Shown: positions 1 through 10,723, counted from the first letter of the stretch. The stretch: 64,000 nt of DNA from Spirilliplanes yamanashiensis (GCF_016863475.1 NZ_BOOY01000039.1:80502-144501); one strand, 5' to 3'. Numbers and translations: made by a program. Notes: generated by a model not told the origin, from the sequence alone.

Positions 1-21
1 ATCGACCGCGCCCCGCGGTGC

Positions 22-27
22 TATAAC
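22..27 (+). promoter_or_regulatory. -10 box, probable leaderless promoter of the LacI gene
   Basis: TATAAC lies 7 nt before the GTG at 35, the spacing expected when transcription starts at the start codon. No Shine-Dalgarno is visible, which supports the GTG start. Confidence 0.5.
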
Positions 28-34
28 AAACGGC

Positions 35-1084
35 GTGCCCGCCCGTCCGCCCCGCGGCGTCCGGCCGCCGACCATGGACGAGGTGGCCGCGGCGGCCGGC
101 GTCTCCCGCGCCACGGTCTCGCGGGTGATCAACAACGCGCCGACGGTCGAGGCGAAGATCCGCGAGCGGGTGCAGCGGGCCATCAGCGCCACCGGGTACG
201 TGGTCAACTCCGCCGCCCGCACGCTGGTGACCCGGCGCACCGGCTCCGTCGCGCTGGTCATCAGCGAGCCGGAGCAGCGCGAGTACGACTCCTCGTTCCT
301 CAACCGGATCTTCACCGACCCGTTCTTCGGCCGGATCACGGCGGGCGCGCAGTCGGCGCTGCGCCCGCACGACGTGCACCTGGTGATCCTGCCGACCGAC
401 TCCAGCGACCACCACCAGGTGGTGCGCTACCTGCGGCAGGGCCACGTCGACGGGGTCCTGCTGATCAGCAGCCACGACGAGGACCCGCTGCCCGAGCAGG
501 TGCACGCGCTGGGCATCCCGGCGGTCATGTCGGCCCGGCCCGCCGCCGCCATTCCGGCCAGCTTCGTGCACACCGACCAGCGCCTCGGCGCCCGGCTGGC
601 CGCGGAGCACCTGATCCGCCGCGGCTGCACCCGGCTCGCCACGGTCAGCGGCCCGCTCGACATGCCCGCCGGGCAGGAACGCCTCGACGGCTTCCGGTCG
701 TTCCTGCAGCGCCGCGGGCTGGCCGACGTCCCGTGCGTCGAGGGCGACTTCACCCGCGCCGGCGGCGAGGACGCGGCCCGCCGGCTGCTCGCCGAGCACC
801 CCGGCGTCGACGGGCTGTTCGTCGCCAACGACCTGATGGCCGAGGGCGCCATGCTGGTCCTGCACGACCTGGGCCGCCGGGTGCCCGACGACGTGGCCGT
901 CATCGGCTTCGACGACAGCAGCGCGGCGCTGGCGTGCCGCCCGCCGCTGACCACCGTCCGGCAGCCCGTCGAGGAGATGGCCGCCGAGATGGCGGAGCTG
1001 CTGCTCGCCCACATCGCCGACCCGGACCGGCTGCCCCGGTCGGTCAGCTTCCAGCCGACCCTGGTGATCCGCGGCTCCGCCTGA
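35..1084 (+). CDS. LacI-family transcriptional regulator
   Basis: This is a cytoplasmic repressor-type regulator of 349 residues, a normal length for LacI/GalR proteins. The N-terminal helix-turn-helix (about residues 14-60) reads MDEVAAAAGVSRATVSRVIN followed by the hinge helix, and the rest is a periplasmic-binding-protein-like sugar sensor with the family motifs VDGLFVANDLMAEGA and VAVIGFDDSSAA. The GTG start at 35 is favoured by a TATAAC box 7 nt upstream. An in-frame ATG at 74 would also give a complete HTH. The operon it controls is not visible and would lie outside the left edge, so the effector cannot be named. Confidence 0.93.
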   Translation: MPARPPRGVRPPTMDEVAAAAGVSRATVSRVINNAPTVEAKIRERVQRAISATGYVVNSAARTLVTRRTGSVALVISEPEQREYDSSFLNRIFTDPFFGRITAGAQSALRPHDVHLVILPTDSSDHHQVVRYLRQGHVDGVLLISSHDEDPLPEQVHALGIPAVMSARPAAAIPASFVHTDQRLGARLAAEHLIRRGCTRLATVSGPLDMPAGQERLDGFRSFLQRRGLADVPCVEGDFTRAGGEDAARRLLAEHPGVDGLFVANDLMAEGAMLVLHDLGRRVPDDVAVIGFDDSSAALACRPPLTTVRQPVEEMAAEMAELLLAHIADPDRLPRSVSFQPTLVIRGSA

Positions 1085-1087
1085 CCC

Positions 1088-1741
1088 TCACACCACCGCG
1101 GGGTCGGGGACCGGCTCGGCCGACGGGACCGGCGGGCGGGCCGGTTCCGGCGTCGCGTCCAGCGGCTCGACCGGCTCCCACGGGCCCACCCCGAACCGGC
1201 CGGTGCTGCCCAGGTCGAGCGGGCCGTCCGGCGTCACGGTGCGGGCCCGGTGACCAGGGACGGCCACCACGGCCAGGTGGACGACGGCCACGGGCGGCTC
1301 GCGCACGTCGTCGTAGGTGCTGCGCCACACGATCCCGGCGGCCGCCCGCGCACCGGGCCGCAGGGTGAACGCGCGCGGCGGCCGGTCCAGCGCCGGCACC
1401 TGGGCGATGCCGCCCGTGCCGGCCAGCACCCGCACGTCGAGCCGCCGCCGGTCGGCGCCCAGCGGCCGCACGTGCGGGCGGCCGTCGACGGCGACCGGGG
1501 CGGTGCCGCAGTTGACCAGCCGCAGCGTCATCACCCGCAGGCCCATGGCCGCGTCGGTCTCGCCGGCCTCGACCCGCAGCCCGTCCGCCGGGCACTCCGG
1601 CGCGGACCCGGACGGCGCCGCCGAGCGGCCGATGCCTGTGCCCGATCCCGTGTCCGTGCCCGATCCCGGGACGGTGCCCGGGGCGGCGCACCCGGCGGCG
1701 AGCAGCAGCGGCAGCAGGCCGGCGAGGCGTCCCCGTTCCAT
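1088..1741 (-). CDS. Secreted lipoprotein with DUF4232-like domain
   Basis: A 217-residue protein with a type II signal peptide: MERGRLAG, a hydrophobic stretch and the lipobox LAAGC, with lipidation expected on Cys18. A Gly/Thr/Ser/Pro linker follows, then a beta-rich domain (about residues 48-190) resembling DUF4232, with the paired cysteines of ECPADGL and LVNCGTAPVAV. The C-terminus is Pro-rich. It would sit on the outer face of the membrane; function is unknown in the family. It is convergent with the LacI gene (3 bp apart). A TAGAGT box 6 nt before the ATG suggests leaderless expression. Confidence 0.75.
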   Translation of the reverse strand: MERGRLAGLLPLLLAAGCAAPGTVPGSGTDTGSGTGIGRSAAPSGSAPECPADGLRVEAGETDAAMGLRVMTLRLVNCGTAPVAVDGRPHVRPLGADRRRLDVRVLAGTGGIAQVPALDRPPRAFTLRPGARAAAGIVWRSTYDDVREPPVAVVHLAVVAVPGHRARTVTPDGPLDLGSTGRFGVGPWEPVEPLDATPEPARPPVPSAEPVPDPAVV

Positions 1742-1747
1742 GCCGCG

Positions 1748-1753
1748 ACTCTA
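1748..1753 (-). promoter_or_regulatory. -10 box of the lipoprotein gene (leaderless type)
   Basis: On the minus strand TAGAGT is followed by 6 nt and the ATG at 1741, with no Shine-Dalgarno between. Confidence 0.45.
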
Positions 1754-1861
1754 GGGGGGCGCCGCACACGCAACCGCATGGCAACCCGGCCGCACTTCAC
1801 CGCCGGGCGGGCTCCGCCGATCGGACATCTGTCGTCGGCCCGAGCGCGGAGGAGTGCGTCC

Positions 1862-2489
1862 TTGCAGGGAATCACCGGAGTGACCGCACGGATGGCGGAG
1901 ATCCAGACGCGGATGGTCGCGCTCGCGACCGGCAACGCGGTCGGGTCCACCACCGCCACGAGCAGCTCCTCGTCGGCCGCCACGGCGACGACGAAGACCT
2001 CCGGGACGGCGTTCGCGTCGGCGCTGGCCGACGCCGTGGCCGCCACCGACGGCACGGCCGCCACCGCCGGCGCCAAGAAGGCGGGCGGCAGCCACACCGT
2101 CAACAGCAAGGGCGTGCCCACCGAGCTGGCCGCCTACGGCAACGGCAAGATCCCGGCGAACGCGCTGGAGAAGGTCGCCGGCACCAACCACAAGCTGTGG
2201 GCGCCGGCCGCCCAGTCGCTGACCAACATGCTGGCCGCCGCCAAGCGCGACGGCGTGACCATCGGCATCACCGACTCGTACCGCTCGTACGACGAGCAGG
2301 TCGACGTGGCCCGCCGCAAGGGCCTCTACTCCCAGGGCGGCCTCGCCGCGAAGCCCGGCACCAGCGACCACGGCTGGGGCATGGCCGTCGACCTCGACCT
2401 GAACAGCAAGGCCCAGGCGTGGATGCGCAAGCACGGCAAGGAGTACGGCTTCGAGGAGGACACCCCCCGGGAGCCGTGGCACTGGGGCT

Positions 2490-2500
<11 letters not shown>
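1862..2500 (+). CDS. M15-family D-Ala-D-Ala carboxypeptidase-like protein
   Basis: A 212-residue VanY/M15-type zinc peptidase expected to trim peptidoglycan stem peptides. The fold's landmarks are visible: SYRSYDEQ, the zinc ligands in GTSDHGWGMAVDLD (His, then Asp six residues later) and EPWHWGF with the third ligand His. The N-terminal part (GITGVTARMAEIQTRM, then Ser/Thr/Ala-rich) is a helix plus linker and shows no classical signal peptide. I chose the TTG at 1862 because GGAGGAG (1848-1854) lies 7 nt upstream. GTG 1880 and ATG 1892 are alternatives. It overlaps the convergent methyltransferase gene by 11 bp at the 3' ends. Confidence 0.85.
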
Positions 2501-4404
<1,904 letters not shown>

Positions 4405-4417
4405 ACCCTGCCGCGCC

Positions 4418-4451
4418 GAGGCGCCCGGACCCCGCGGGGACCGGGCGCCTC
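4418..4451. terminator. Bidirectional terminator-like hairpin between asd and the SDR gene
   Basis: GAGGCGCCCGG (4418-4428) and CCGGGCGCCTC (4441-4451) are perfect 11-bp arms. The 12-nt loop itself holds the palindrome CCCCGCGGGG. There is no T-run, as is usual at this GC. It lies between convergent genes and touches the SDR stop codon. Confidence 0.65.
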
Positions 4452-5253
4452 AGCGCAGGTGCAGCACGTTGCCCGTCACCAGGGCGCCCGCGTCCGAGCA
4501 CAGGAACGCGATCACCTCCGCCACCTGCGCCGGCGTCGCCACCGTGTGGTGCTCCGTGCTCGTGCGCACGTACTCGCGCACCGCGTCCGTCACCCAGCCC
4601 GTGTCCGTCACCGGCGGGTGCACCGCGTTCGCCGTGATCCCGAAGCCGGCCAGCTCCACCGACGCCGACATCGTGTAGTTCGCCAGGGCCGCCTTCGCCG
4701 CCCCGTACGACACCTCCTCCGGGAAGCCCAGCGCCCCGCCCGAGATCAGGCTGACGATCCGCCCCCAGCCCCGCCCGGCCGCCACGCTGCGCCGCGCCAG
4801 CTCCGCGATCAGCAGCGCCCCGCCGCGCGCGTCCACCCCGGCGTTGCGCTCGAACGACGCCGCGTCCACCGGCCGCAGCACCCGGCCCAGGCGGTCCTCG
4901 CGCGTCGGCTTGAAGGTGTCGGCCACCCAGCCCGTCGCGTTGTTGACGAGGATGTCGACCGTCCCGAACACCCGCTCCGCCTCGTCGAACACCCGCGCCG
5001 GCGTCGCCGGGTCCAGCAGGTCCGCCTCCACCGCGGCCGCGCGCCCGCCCGCCGCCGCGATCCGCGCCAGGACCCCCTCGGGACCCGCCGCCCGGTGCCG
5101 CCGGTACGCCTCCGGCACGCCGGGGTCCGGCTCGTCCACCACCCGCAGGTACGTCACGAGCACCGCCACCCCGTCGGCGGCCAGCCGCTCCGCCGTGGCG
5201 GCCCCGATGCCGTGGTTCGCGCCGGTGACCACGGCGACCCTGTTCGCGTTCAT
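4450..5253 (-). CDS. SDR-family NAD(P)-dependent oxidoreductase
   Basis: A 267-residue classical short-chain dehydrogenase/reductase. The cofactor motif is TGANHGIGAA (about residues 9-18), the NNAG motif appears as NNATG, and the catalytic Ser-Tyr-Lys set is present in SLISGG and SYGAAKAAL. An insertion between beta2 and the NNATG motif (YLRVVDEPDPGVPEAYRRH) is longer than in FabG. The ATG at 5253 has AAGGAG 4-5 nt upstream. Substrate unknown; an FabG-like role is possible but not supported by context. Confidence 0.9.
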   Translation of the reverse strand: MNANRVAVVTGANHGIGAATAERLAADGVAVLVTYLRVVDEPDPGVPEAYRRHRAAGPEGVLARIAAAGGRAAAVEADLLDPATPARVFDEAERVFGTVDILVNNATGWVADTFKPTREDRLGRVLRPVDAASFERNAGVDARGGALLIAELARRSVAAGRGWGRIVSLISGGALGFPEEVSYGAAKAALANYTMSASVELAGFGITANAVHPPVTDTGWVTDAVREYVRTSTEHHTVATPAQVAEVIAFLCSDAGALVTGNVLHLR

Positions 5254-5344
5254 TTCACTCCTTCGATAGCTGTCCACAGTAGAACTGCCGGACTTTTTGC
5301 CCGAATCGGTAGCGCATGGTCGGTTTGAGGTGCACAGTGATGGC

Positions 5345-5548
5345 ATGAGCGACGGTGGGCGCAGCGGCGGCTACTTCTGGTGCCTGCGCCACAGCCGTGT
5401 CGAGACCCTGGCGGACGCGTGTCCGATGCAGTACCGCCTGGGTCCCTACGACTCCGTGGCCGACGCCGAGCGGGCACTCGACACCGTCGAGAAGCGCAAC
5501 GCGGCGTGGGACGCCGAGGACGCTCGCTGGAACGGGGAGGAACCGTAG
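5345..5548 (+). CDS. Small conserved protein, SPOR-like annotation type
   Basis: A 67-residue protein beginning MSDGGRSGGYFWCLRHSRV. It resembles a family of short actinobacterial proteins with a YYWCLKHxRVE...LGPY pattern that are often annotated as SPOR-domain-like; no function is established. There is one Trp-Cys and a second Cys (DACPMQYRLGPY), so a metal- or disulfide-supported mini-fold is conceivable. The charged C-terminus (AERALDTVEKRNAAWDAED) is probably helical. I chose the ATG at 5345 to match the family N-terminus. It is divergent from the SDR gene and precedes the H1-like gene by 86 bp. Confidence 0.7.
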   Translation: MSDGGRSGGYFWCLRHSRVETLADACPMQYRLGPYDSVADAERALDTVEKRNAAWDAEDARWNGEEP

Positions 5549-5634
5549 GCCGGCGTCGGACTTCTGTGTCCACGCCGGATTTTCGCTGTCTCCAGGCGGA
5601 GACGAGCCCGCAGTCATCGCAAGGAGGAACACCC

Positions 5635-7419
5635 ATGGCCGCAGCCACGAAGGCGTCCCGGGCGGGCGTCAAACGGACGAGCGCCGCCGCCACCAACGGC
5701 AGGAGCGTCTCGACCATGTCCGCCGACGGTGCCACAACCATCACCGGGAGCACCACCCGCACCACGGGTACCGCGAAGACCGCCGCGGGGGCGGCCAAGC
5801 GCGGCACCACCACCGCCAAGCCGGCCACCAAGCCGGCGGCGAAGTCCACCGCTGCGAAGCCGGCGGCGAAGTCCACCGCGGCTAAGCCGGCGGCGAAGTC
5901 CGCCGCCAAGACCGCTGCCAAGCCGGCCGCGAAGCCTGCCGCCAAGCCGGCGGCGAAGACCGTCGCCAAGCGGACCGCGGCGACCGTCGGCGCGGCCGCG
6001 AAGAAGGCGGCCGGCACGGTCGCCAAGGCCGCCTCGGCGGCCAAGGCGAAGGCGCCCGCCACGAAGGCCGGCAGCACGCGGCCCTCCAGCACGGCGTCGC
6101 GCAGCACCACCGCGGCGAAGAAGGGCCCCACGGCCAAGACCACCGCGGGCACCAGGACCACCGCGGGGACCAAGGCCACCGCGGCCAAGGCCACCACCAA
6201 GGCCACCACCAAGGCCACCGCCGCGGGCACCGCGGGCACCGCGGGCACCGCCACCAAGGCGGCCGGGACCAGGACCACGGCGAGCCGGACGGCCGGGACC
6301 ACCGCGACCAGGGCCCGCAAGACCACCTCGGCGGCGACCTCGGCCCGCCCGGCGGTGAAGACCACCAGCCGGACCACCACGGCGAAGACCACCGCGGCCC
6401 GGCCGGCTGCGACGACGACCGCGACCCGGTCGTCGGCGGCGAAGACCGCGGCCAAGAGCCCGGCGAAGTCGTCGGCGAAGGCCACGGCGAAGGGTGCGGT
6501 CAAGAGCGCGGCGAAGACCGTCGCCGGGACCGTGGCCAAGGCGACCGGCGGCAAGGCGACGACCTCGGCGGCGAAGCCCGCCAAGACCTCGACGTCGAAG
6601 ACCACCGCGAAGCCTGTCGCGAAGTCCACCACCAAGCCTGCCGCGAAGACGGCGTCGACCCGGCCGACCGCCACCAGGTCGGCCGCCACCCGGACCACCG
6701 CCGCGAAGCCGGCGGCGACCCGGACGACGGCGACCAAGGCGACGGCGACGAAGTCGGCGGCGACCGCGGCCAAGGCCACCGGGACCCGGGCGACCGCCAC
6801 CACGGGCACCGCCGCCAAGGGCACTGCGGCCAAGAGCATCACCGCCAAGGGGGCCGCGGCCAAGACCACCGCGGCCAAGGCCACCGCGGGCAGGACCACC
6901 GCGGGCAAGGCCACCGCCGCCAGCGGCGGCCGGGCCACCACGGCGGCCAAGCCGGCGGCGGCGAAGTCGGCGACCAAGCCGGCCGCCAAGCCGGCCGCGA
7001 AGGCGCCGGCCAAGTCGGCGGCCAAGGCCACCAAGAGTGCGGCCAAGACCGCCACCACGGCGGTCAAGACCGCGGCCAAGACGGCGGCCAGGTCCGCCGC
7101 CAAGGCCACCAAGAGCGCGGCCAAGACCGCCACCACCACCGCCACCACCGCGAAGAAGGCGCCCGCCAAGAAGGCGGCCGCCAAGGGTTCCTCGCGGCCC
7201 GCCGCGGCGAAGAAGGCCGGGCCCGCCCGGCCGGCGACGAAGGCCGCCACGAAGTCCACGGCGGTCAAGGCGACCGCGGCCCGCAAGGCCGCCGCGAAGC
7301 CGGGCGTCGCCGCGCCGGCGACGGTGTCGGCCGCGCGGTCCACGGCGGGCGCCCGGCGGGTCACCGCATCGGCCGCCAAGCCGGCCCGCACGGCGGCGGG
7401 GAGCAAGCGCGCGCGCTGA
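5635..7419 (+). CDS. Histone H1-like Lys/Ala/Thr-rich protein
   Basis: A 594-residue extremely basic low-complexity protein built from Ala, Lys, Thr, Ser, Pro and Arg. I see only one acidic residue (Asp in MSADG) and no Glu, Cys, Leu, Phe, Trp, Tyr, His or Gln. Short units such as KPAAKS, KSAAKT, KATAAK and RTTA repeat throughout; near the C-terminus KATKSAAKTATT occurs twice. This matches the tails of histone H1, AlgP, HctB and long actinobacterial HU proteins, so a nucleoid-binding or DNA-condensing role is likely (inference). Unlike those HU proteins it has no globular HU domain. AAGGAGG lies 7 nt before the ATG. It should be intrinsically disordered. Confidence 0.8.
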   Translation: MAAATKASRAGVKRTSAAATNGRSVSTMSADGATTITGSTTRTTGTAKTAAGAAKRGTTTAKPATKPAAKSTAAKPAAKSTAAKPAAKSAAKTAAKPAAKPAAKPAAKTVAKRTAATVGAAAKKAAGTVAKAASAAKAKAPATKAGSTRPSSTASRSTTAAKKGPTAKTTAGTRTTAGTKATAAKATTKATTKATAAGTAGTAGTATKAAGTRTTASRTAGTTATRARKTTSAATSARPAVKTTSRTTTAKTTAARPAATTTATRSSAAKTAAKSPAKSSAKATAKGAVKSAAKTVAGTVAKATGGKATTSAAKPAKTSTSKTTAKPVAKSTTKPAAKTASTRPTATRSAATRTTAAKPAATRTTATKATATKSAATAAKATGTRATATTGTAAKGTAAKSITAKGAAAKTTAAKATAGRTTAGKATAASGGRATTAAKPAAAKSATKPAAKPAAKAPAKSAAKATKSAAKTATTAVKTAAKTAARSAAKATKSAAKTATTTATTAKKAPAKKAAAKGSSRPAAAKKAGPARPATKAATKSTAVKATAARKAAAKPGVAAPATVSAARSTAGARRVTASAAKPARTAAGSKRAR

Positions 7420-7443
7420 CCCGTACCCTCGAAACACCCCGGC

Positions 7444-7476
7444 CGCGGCCGGCGCCCGCACGCGGCGCCGGCCGCG
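7444..7476. terminator. Strong GC hairpin between the H1-like and RNB genes
   Basis: Perfect 13-bp arms CGCGGCCGGCGCC (7444-7456) and GGCGCCGGCCGCG (7464-7476) enclose a 7-nt loop. There is no U-tract. It is 25 bp after the H1-like stop and 19 bp before the RNB start, so it can act as terminator or as a 5' structure for the ribonuclease mRNA. Confidence 0.6.
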
Positions 7477-7494
7477 TCCTGGTAGGAAGGGGGC

Positions 7495-8898
7495 GTGGTG
7501 ATCCGACGGCTTCAGGCCCCGCACATCGACTTCTCGGCGCTGCGGCGCGATCTGGAGCTGCCGGAGGGGTTCCCCGGGCCGGCGCAGAAGGAGGCAGACG
7601 ACGCCGCCCGGGCGACGCCGATGCCGCCCGCCGACCGCACCGCGCTGCCGCTGGTGACGATCGACCCGCCCACGTCGCAGGACCTCGACCAGGCCGTTCA
7701 CCTGGCCCGGGTGGCCGGGGGCTACCGGGTGTCGTACGCGATCGCGGACGTGGCCTCGTACGTGCGGCCCGGCGGCGACCTGGAGGCCGAGACGTGGCGG
7801 CGGGGTCAGACGATCTACCTGCCGGACGGCAAGGTGCCGCTGCACCCGCCGTCGCTGAGCGAGGACGCGGTCAGCCTGCTGCCGGGGGTGGACCGGGCGG
7901 CCGTGCTGTGGACGATCGACCTGGACGCCGACGGCGCCACCACCGCGGTGCGGATGGAGCGGGCCCGGGTGCGCAGCCGGGCGAAGCTGGACTACGCGGG
8001 CGTGCAGGCGGCGGTCGACGCGGGCACGCCGCCGGAGCCGGTGGCGCTGCTGCCGGAGATCGGGGCGCTGCTGGCGGCCCGGTCCGCCGGGCGCGGCGCG
8101 GTCAACCTGCCGCTGCCGGAGCAGGAGCTGGAGTCCGACGGGCGGGGCTGGCGGCTGGTGCTGCGCGCCCCGCTGGCCGTCGAGGAGCACAACGCGGAGA
8201 TCTCGCTGCTGACCGGCCGGGCGGCCGCCGAGCTGATGCTGACCGGCGGGGTCGGGCTGCTGCGCACGATGCCGCCGCCGCAGCCGGAGGCGGTGGCGAA
8301 GCTGCGCCGGGTGGCCGCCGCGCTGGGCGTCGACTGGCCGGACGGGGCGAGCGTCGGCGCGGTGGTGGCCGCGATCGACCCGGCGCAGCCGCGCGCCGCC
8401 GCGTTCCTCGACCAGGCGGCGGAGCTGCTGCGCGGGGCGGCGTACACGCCGTTCGACGGGGCGCCGCCGGAGCTCACCGGGCACGGCGGCGTCGGGGCGC
8501 CGTACGCGCACGTGACGGCTCCGCTGCGGCGCCTGGCCGACCGGTACGCCACCGAGGTGTGCCTGGCCCTGCACGACGGGCGGGAGATCCCGGCGTGGGC
8601 GCGTGAGGCCCTGCCGAAGCTGCCGGCCGTCATGGCGGGCACCGACCGGGTCGCGAACGCGGCGGACCGGGCGGCGGTGGACCTGGCCGAGGCGGTGCTG
8701 CTGCGCGACCGGGTGGGGCAGACGTTCCCGGCGGCGGTCCTCGACGTGGACGACAAGCGGCCGCGCGGCACGATCGCGCTGACCGACCCGCCGGTGCGGG
8801 CCCGCTGCACCGGCGAGCTGGAGCTGGGGGAGCGGATCGAGGCCCGGCTGGTGACGGCGGACCCGGAGACCCGCACGGTGACGTTCGAGCGGGTCTAG
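7495..8898 (+). CDS. RNB-domain ribonuclease (RNase II/R family)
   Basis: A 467-residue 3'-5' exoribonuclease-type protein. The RNB catalytic region starts near residue 60 with TIDPPTSQDLDQAVH, supplying the metal-binding aspartates; the last position of the usual DxDD set is Gln, as is common in actinobacterial short RNB proteins. YAIADVASYVRPGG and GVGAPYAHVTAPLRRLADRY are further RNB landmarks. There are no clear cold-shock or S1 domains, making it shorter than RNase R (about 800 residues). GTG 7495 has AGGAAGGGGG upstream and also TAGGAA at leaderless distance. Confidence 0.9.
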   Translation: MVIRRLQAPHIDFSALRRDLELPEGFPGPAQKEADDAARATPMPPADRTALPLVTIDPPTSQDLDQAVHLARVAGGYRVSYAIADVASYVRPGGDLEAETWRRGQTIYLPDGKVPLHPPSLSEDAVSLLPGVDRAAVLWTIDLDADGATTAVRMERARVRSRAKLDYAGVQAAVDAGTPPEPVALLPEIGALLAARSAGRGAVNLPLPEQELESDGRGWRLVLRAPLAVEEHNAEISLLTGRAAAELMLTGGVGLLRTMPPPQPEAVAKLRRVAAALGVDWPDGASVGAVVAAIDPAQPRAAAFLDQAAELLRGAAYTPFDGAPPELTGHGGVGAPYAHVTAPLRRLADRYATEVCLALHDGREIPAWAREALPKLPAVMAGTDRVANAADRAAVDLAEAVLLRDRVGQTFPAAVLDVDDKRPRGTIALTDPPVRARCTGELELGERIEARLVTADPETRTVTFERV

Positions 8899-9380
8899 CG
8901 GGCGGCGCGCAGCAGCGCCGTCGCCGCCAGGAGCCACGCGGCGAGCAGGGCGAGGGCCACGATCACGCCGACGTGCGGCAGCGTGTCCGTGTCGGTGCCC
9001 GCGGCGGCGGCCATCCACGACAGCACGGTGCACACCAGCCCGGCGGCGGCCGCCACCACGCAGGTGCGGGCGGCGGCGCGGTGCCCGGGCGTGCGCCGGG
9101 CCAGCACCCCGCCGGCGATGCCGGCGACGGCCACGGCCAGCAGCAGCAGGCCCCACGGGACGGCGCGCAGCGGCCCGAGCGGCCCGCTGCCGACCGGCGC
9201 GACGGCCCACCCCGACATCCAGGCGTTGAGCACCTCGAGGTGGCCGTCGCCGGCGGGCAGGATGGTGGTGCGCGAGAACCACGGCAGCACCGTGTCCAGC
9301 GCCAGCACGGCGGCGAGGACGACGACCGCCGTGGCGTGGCGGCGGCGCGGCGGGGCGGTCTCGGTGGTCACGTGCGTCAT
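8895..9380 (-). CDS. Small integral membrane protein
   Basis: A 161-residue protein of unknown function with about four hydrophobic segments: ATAVVVLAAVLAL, WGLLLLAVAVAGIAGGVL, TCVVAAAAGLVCTVLSWM and VGVIVALALLAAWLLAA. The loop after the first segment (WFSRTTILPAGDGHLEVLNAWMSGW) would be extracytoplasmic. The arrangement is common in actinobacterial hypothetical proteins. It overlaps the stop region of the RNB gene by 4 bp, tail to tail. Confidence 0.65.
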   Translation of the reverse strand: MTHVTTETAPPRRRHATAVVVLAAVLALDTVLPWFSRTTILPAGDGHLEVLNAWMSGWAVAPVGSGPLGPLRAVPWGLLLLAVAVAGIAGGVLARRTPGHRAAARTCVVAAAAGLVCTVLSWMAAAAGTDTDTLPHVGVIVALALLAAWLLAATALLRAAR

Positions 9381-9402
9381 GATCGCACGCCGTCGCGCCT
9401 GG

Positions 9403-9837
9403 TCAGGGCAGCTGCGGCACGCCGTTCGCGTCGTTGGGGAAGCCCGGGTTGTAGCAGACCTCCCACAGGTGGCCGTCCGGGTCGGTGAAGTAGCCGAGGT
9501 AGCCGCCCCACTCGGTCTCGACGCCCGCCTTCGCCAGCGTGGCGCCCGCCTGCACGGCCGCGCGCAGCGCCTCGTCGACCTCCTCGGCCCGGTCGACGTT
9601 GATGGCGACGGCGACGCCCCGGAAGTCGTTGCCGGCGCGGGGCAGCACGCCCGCGTCGGCGGTCAGGTCGGTGCTGCCGTACAGGGCGAGCCGGCCGCCG
9701 GCGGTGTCGAAGAACGTGACCAGGCCGGGCACGGACGCGCTGGACGGCTTCCAGCCGAGGGCCTCGTAGAACTCGGTGGCGCGTACGACGTCGGCCACCC
9801 CGAGGGTCACGACGCTGACGCGGGCGGGAACGCTCAT
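9403..9837 (-). CDS. VOC-family (glyoxalase/bleomycin-resistance fold) protein
   Basis: A 144-residue vicinal-oxygen-chelate protein with two beta-alpha-beta-beta-beta modules: VSVVTLGVADVVRATEFYEALGW and the C-terminal YLGYFTDPDGHLWEVCYNP. The usual metal ligands are only partly recognisable, so it may bind a small molecule without catalysis. It is transcribed away from its promoter box TACGGT (9844-9849). Specific substrate unknown. Confidence 0.85.
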   Translation of the reverse strand: MSVPARVSVVTLGVADVVRATEFYEALGWKPSSASVPGLVTFFDTAGGRLALYGSTDLTADAGVLPRAGNDFRGVAVAINVDRAEEVDEALRAAVQAGATLAKAGVETEWGGYLGYFTDPDGHLWEVCYNPGFPNDANGVPQLP

Positions 9838-9843
9838 CTGAGC

Positions 9844-9849
9844 ACCGTA
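9844..9849 (-). promoter_or_regulatory. -10 box of the VOC gene (leaderless type)
   Basis: On the minus strand TACGGT plus 6 nt leads to the ATG at 9837. Confidence 0.45.
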
Positions 9850-9850
9850 C

Positions 9851-9872
9851 GCCGGGACCGGCCGGTCCCGGC
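9851..9872. terminator. Perfect 22-bp palindrome after panB
   Basis: GCCGGGACCGG and CCGGTCCCGGC abut with no spacer. It lies 15 bp past the panB stop, in front of the VOC gene on the same strand, and most likely acts as a terminator hairpin. It sits just upstream of the VOC -10 box, so an operator role is also possible. Confidence 0.5.
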
Positions 9873-9886
9873 GCAGCGGTGGACCA

Positions 9887-10723
9887 TCAGTGGAAGGTGT
9901 GTTCGGCGGCCGGGAACTCGCCGCCGCGGACGTCGGCGGCGTAGCGGCGGGCGGCGTCGGACAGCACGCCGGCCAGGTCGGCGTACCGCTTGACGAAGCG
10001 CGGCGCGGCGCCGCCGCGCAGGCCGGCCATGTCCTGCCAGACGAGCACCTGGGCGTCGGTGTCGGGCCCGGCGCCGATGCCGACGGTGGGGATGGTCAGC
10101 TCGTGGGTGACCTGCTTGGCGACCTCGCCGGGCACCATCTCCAGCACCACGGAGAACGCGCCCGCCCGGGCCACGGCGCGGGCGTCGTCGAGCACCTGCG
10201 CGGCGGCGTCGCCGCGGCCCTGCACCCGGTAGCCGCCGAGCTGGTGCTCGCTCTGCGGGGTGAACCCGACGTGCCCCATCACGGGGATGCCGGCGGCGGT
10301 GATGGCGGCGATCTGCGCCTCGACGCGGACGCCGCCCTCGAGCTTGACGGCCTGGCAGCCGCCCTCCTTCATGAACCGCACGGCGGTGCGCAGGGCCTGG
10401 ACCGGGCCCTCCTCGTACGAGCCGAACGGCAGGTCGGCGACGACGAACGCGGTGCGCGTCGCGCGGACCACCGCCTTGACCAGCGGCAGCAGCTCGTCGG
10501 TGGTGACCGACACCGTGGTCTCGTACCCGTAGACGTTGTTGGCGGCCGAGTCGCCGACCAGCAGCACGGGGATGCCGGCCGCGTCGAAGATCGACGCCGT
10601 GTACTGGTCGTAGGACGTCAGCATCGACCAGCGCTCGCCGCGCTCCTTGGCGGCCTGCAGGTCGCGGGTGCGCACGCGGCGCGTGGGCGGCCCGCCGTAG
10701 AGAGCCTGTACCTCGTCGGACAT
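9887..10723 (-). CDS. panB: 3-methyl-2-oxobutanoate hydroxymethyltransferase
   Basis: A 278-residue enzyme of pantothenate/CoA synthesis that transfers the hydroxymethyl group of 5,10-methylene-THF to alpha-ketoisovalerate to make ketopantoate. Family signatures are [34 protein letters not shown] (metal-binding Asp), [18 protein letters not shown] and GHVGFTPQS. Length is typical. The ATG at 10723 follows a GGGAGA-type ribosome site. In mycobacteria panB also lies near glnA2/glnE, which supports ancestral synteny here. Confidence 0.96.
   Translation of the reverse strand: MSDEVQALYGGPPTRRVRTRDLQAAKERGERWSMLTSYDQYTASIFDAAGIPVLLVGDSAANNVYGYETTVSVTTDELLPLVKAVVRATRTAFVVADLPFGSYEEGPVQALRTAVRFMKEGGCQAVKLEGGVRVEAQIAAITAAGIPVMGHVGFTPQSEHQLGGYRVQGRGDAAAQVLDDARAVARAGAFSVVLEMVPGEVAKQVTHELTIPTVGIGAGPDTDAQVLVWQDMAGLRGGAAPRFVKRYADLAGVLSDAARRYAADVRGGEFPAAEHTFH

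Noticed and set aside
1742..1861. Possible c-di-AMP-type riboswitch before the M15 peptidase gene
   Set aside because: Such leaders occur before wall hydrolases in actinobacteria, but 120 bp is short and I see no conserved core.
5250..7406. A 700-codon open frame opposite the H1-like gene
   Set aside because: It is the mirror of a Lys/Ala codon repeat and consists of Ala/Val-rich low complexity; the plus strand has the ribosome site and a sensible protein.
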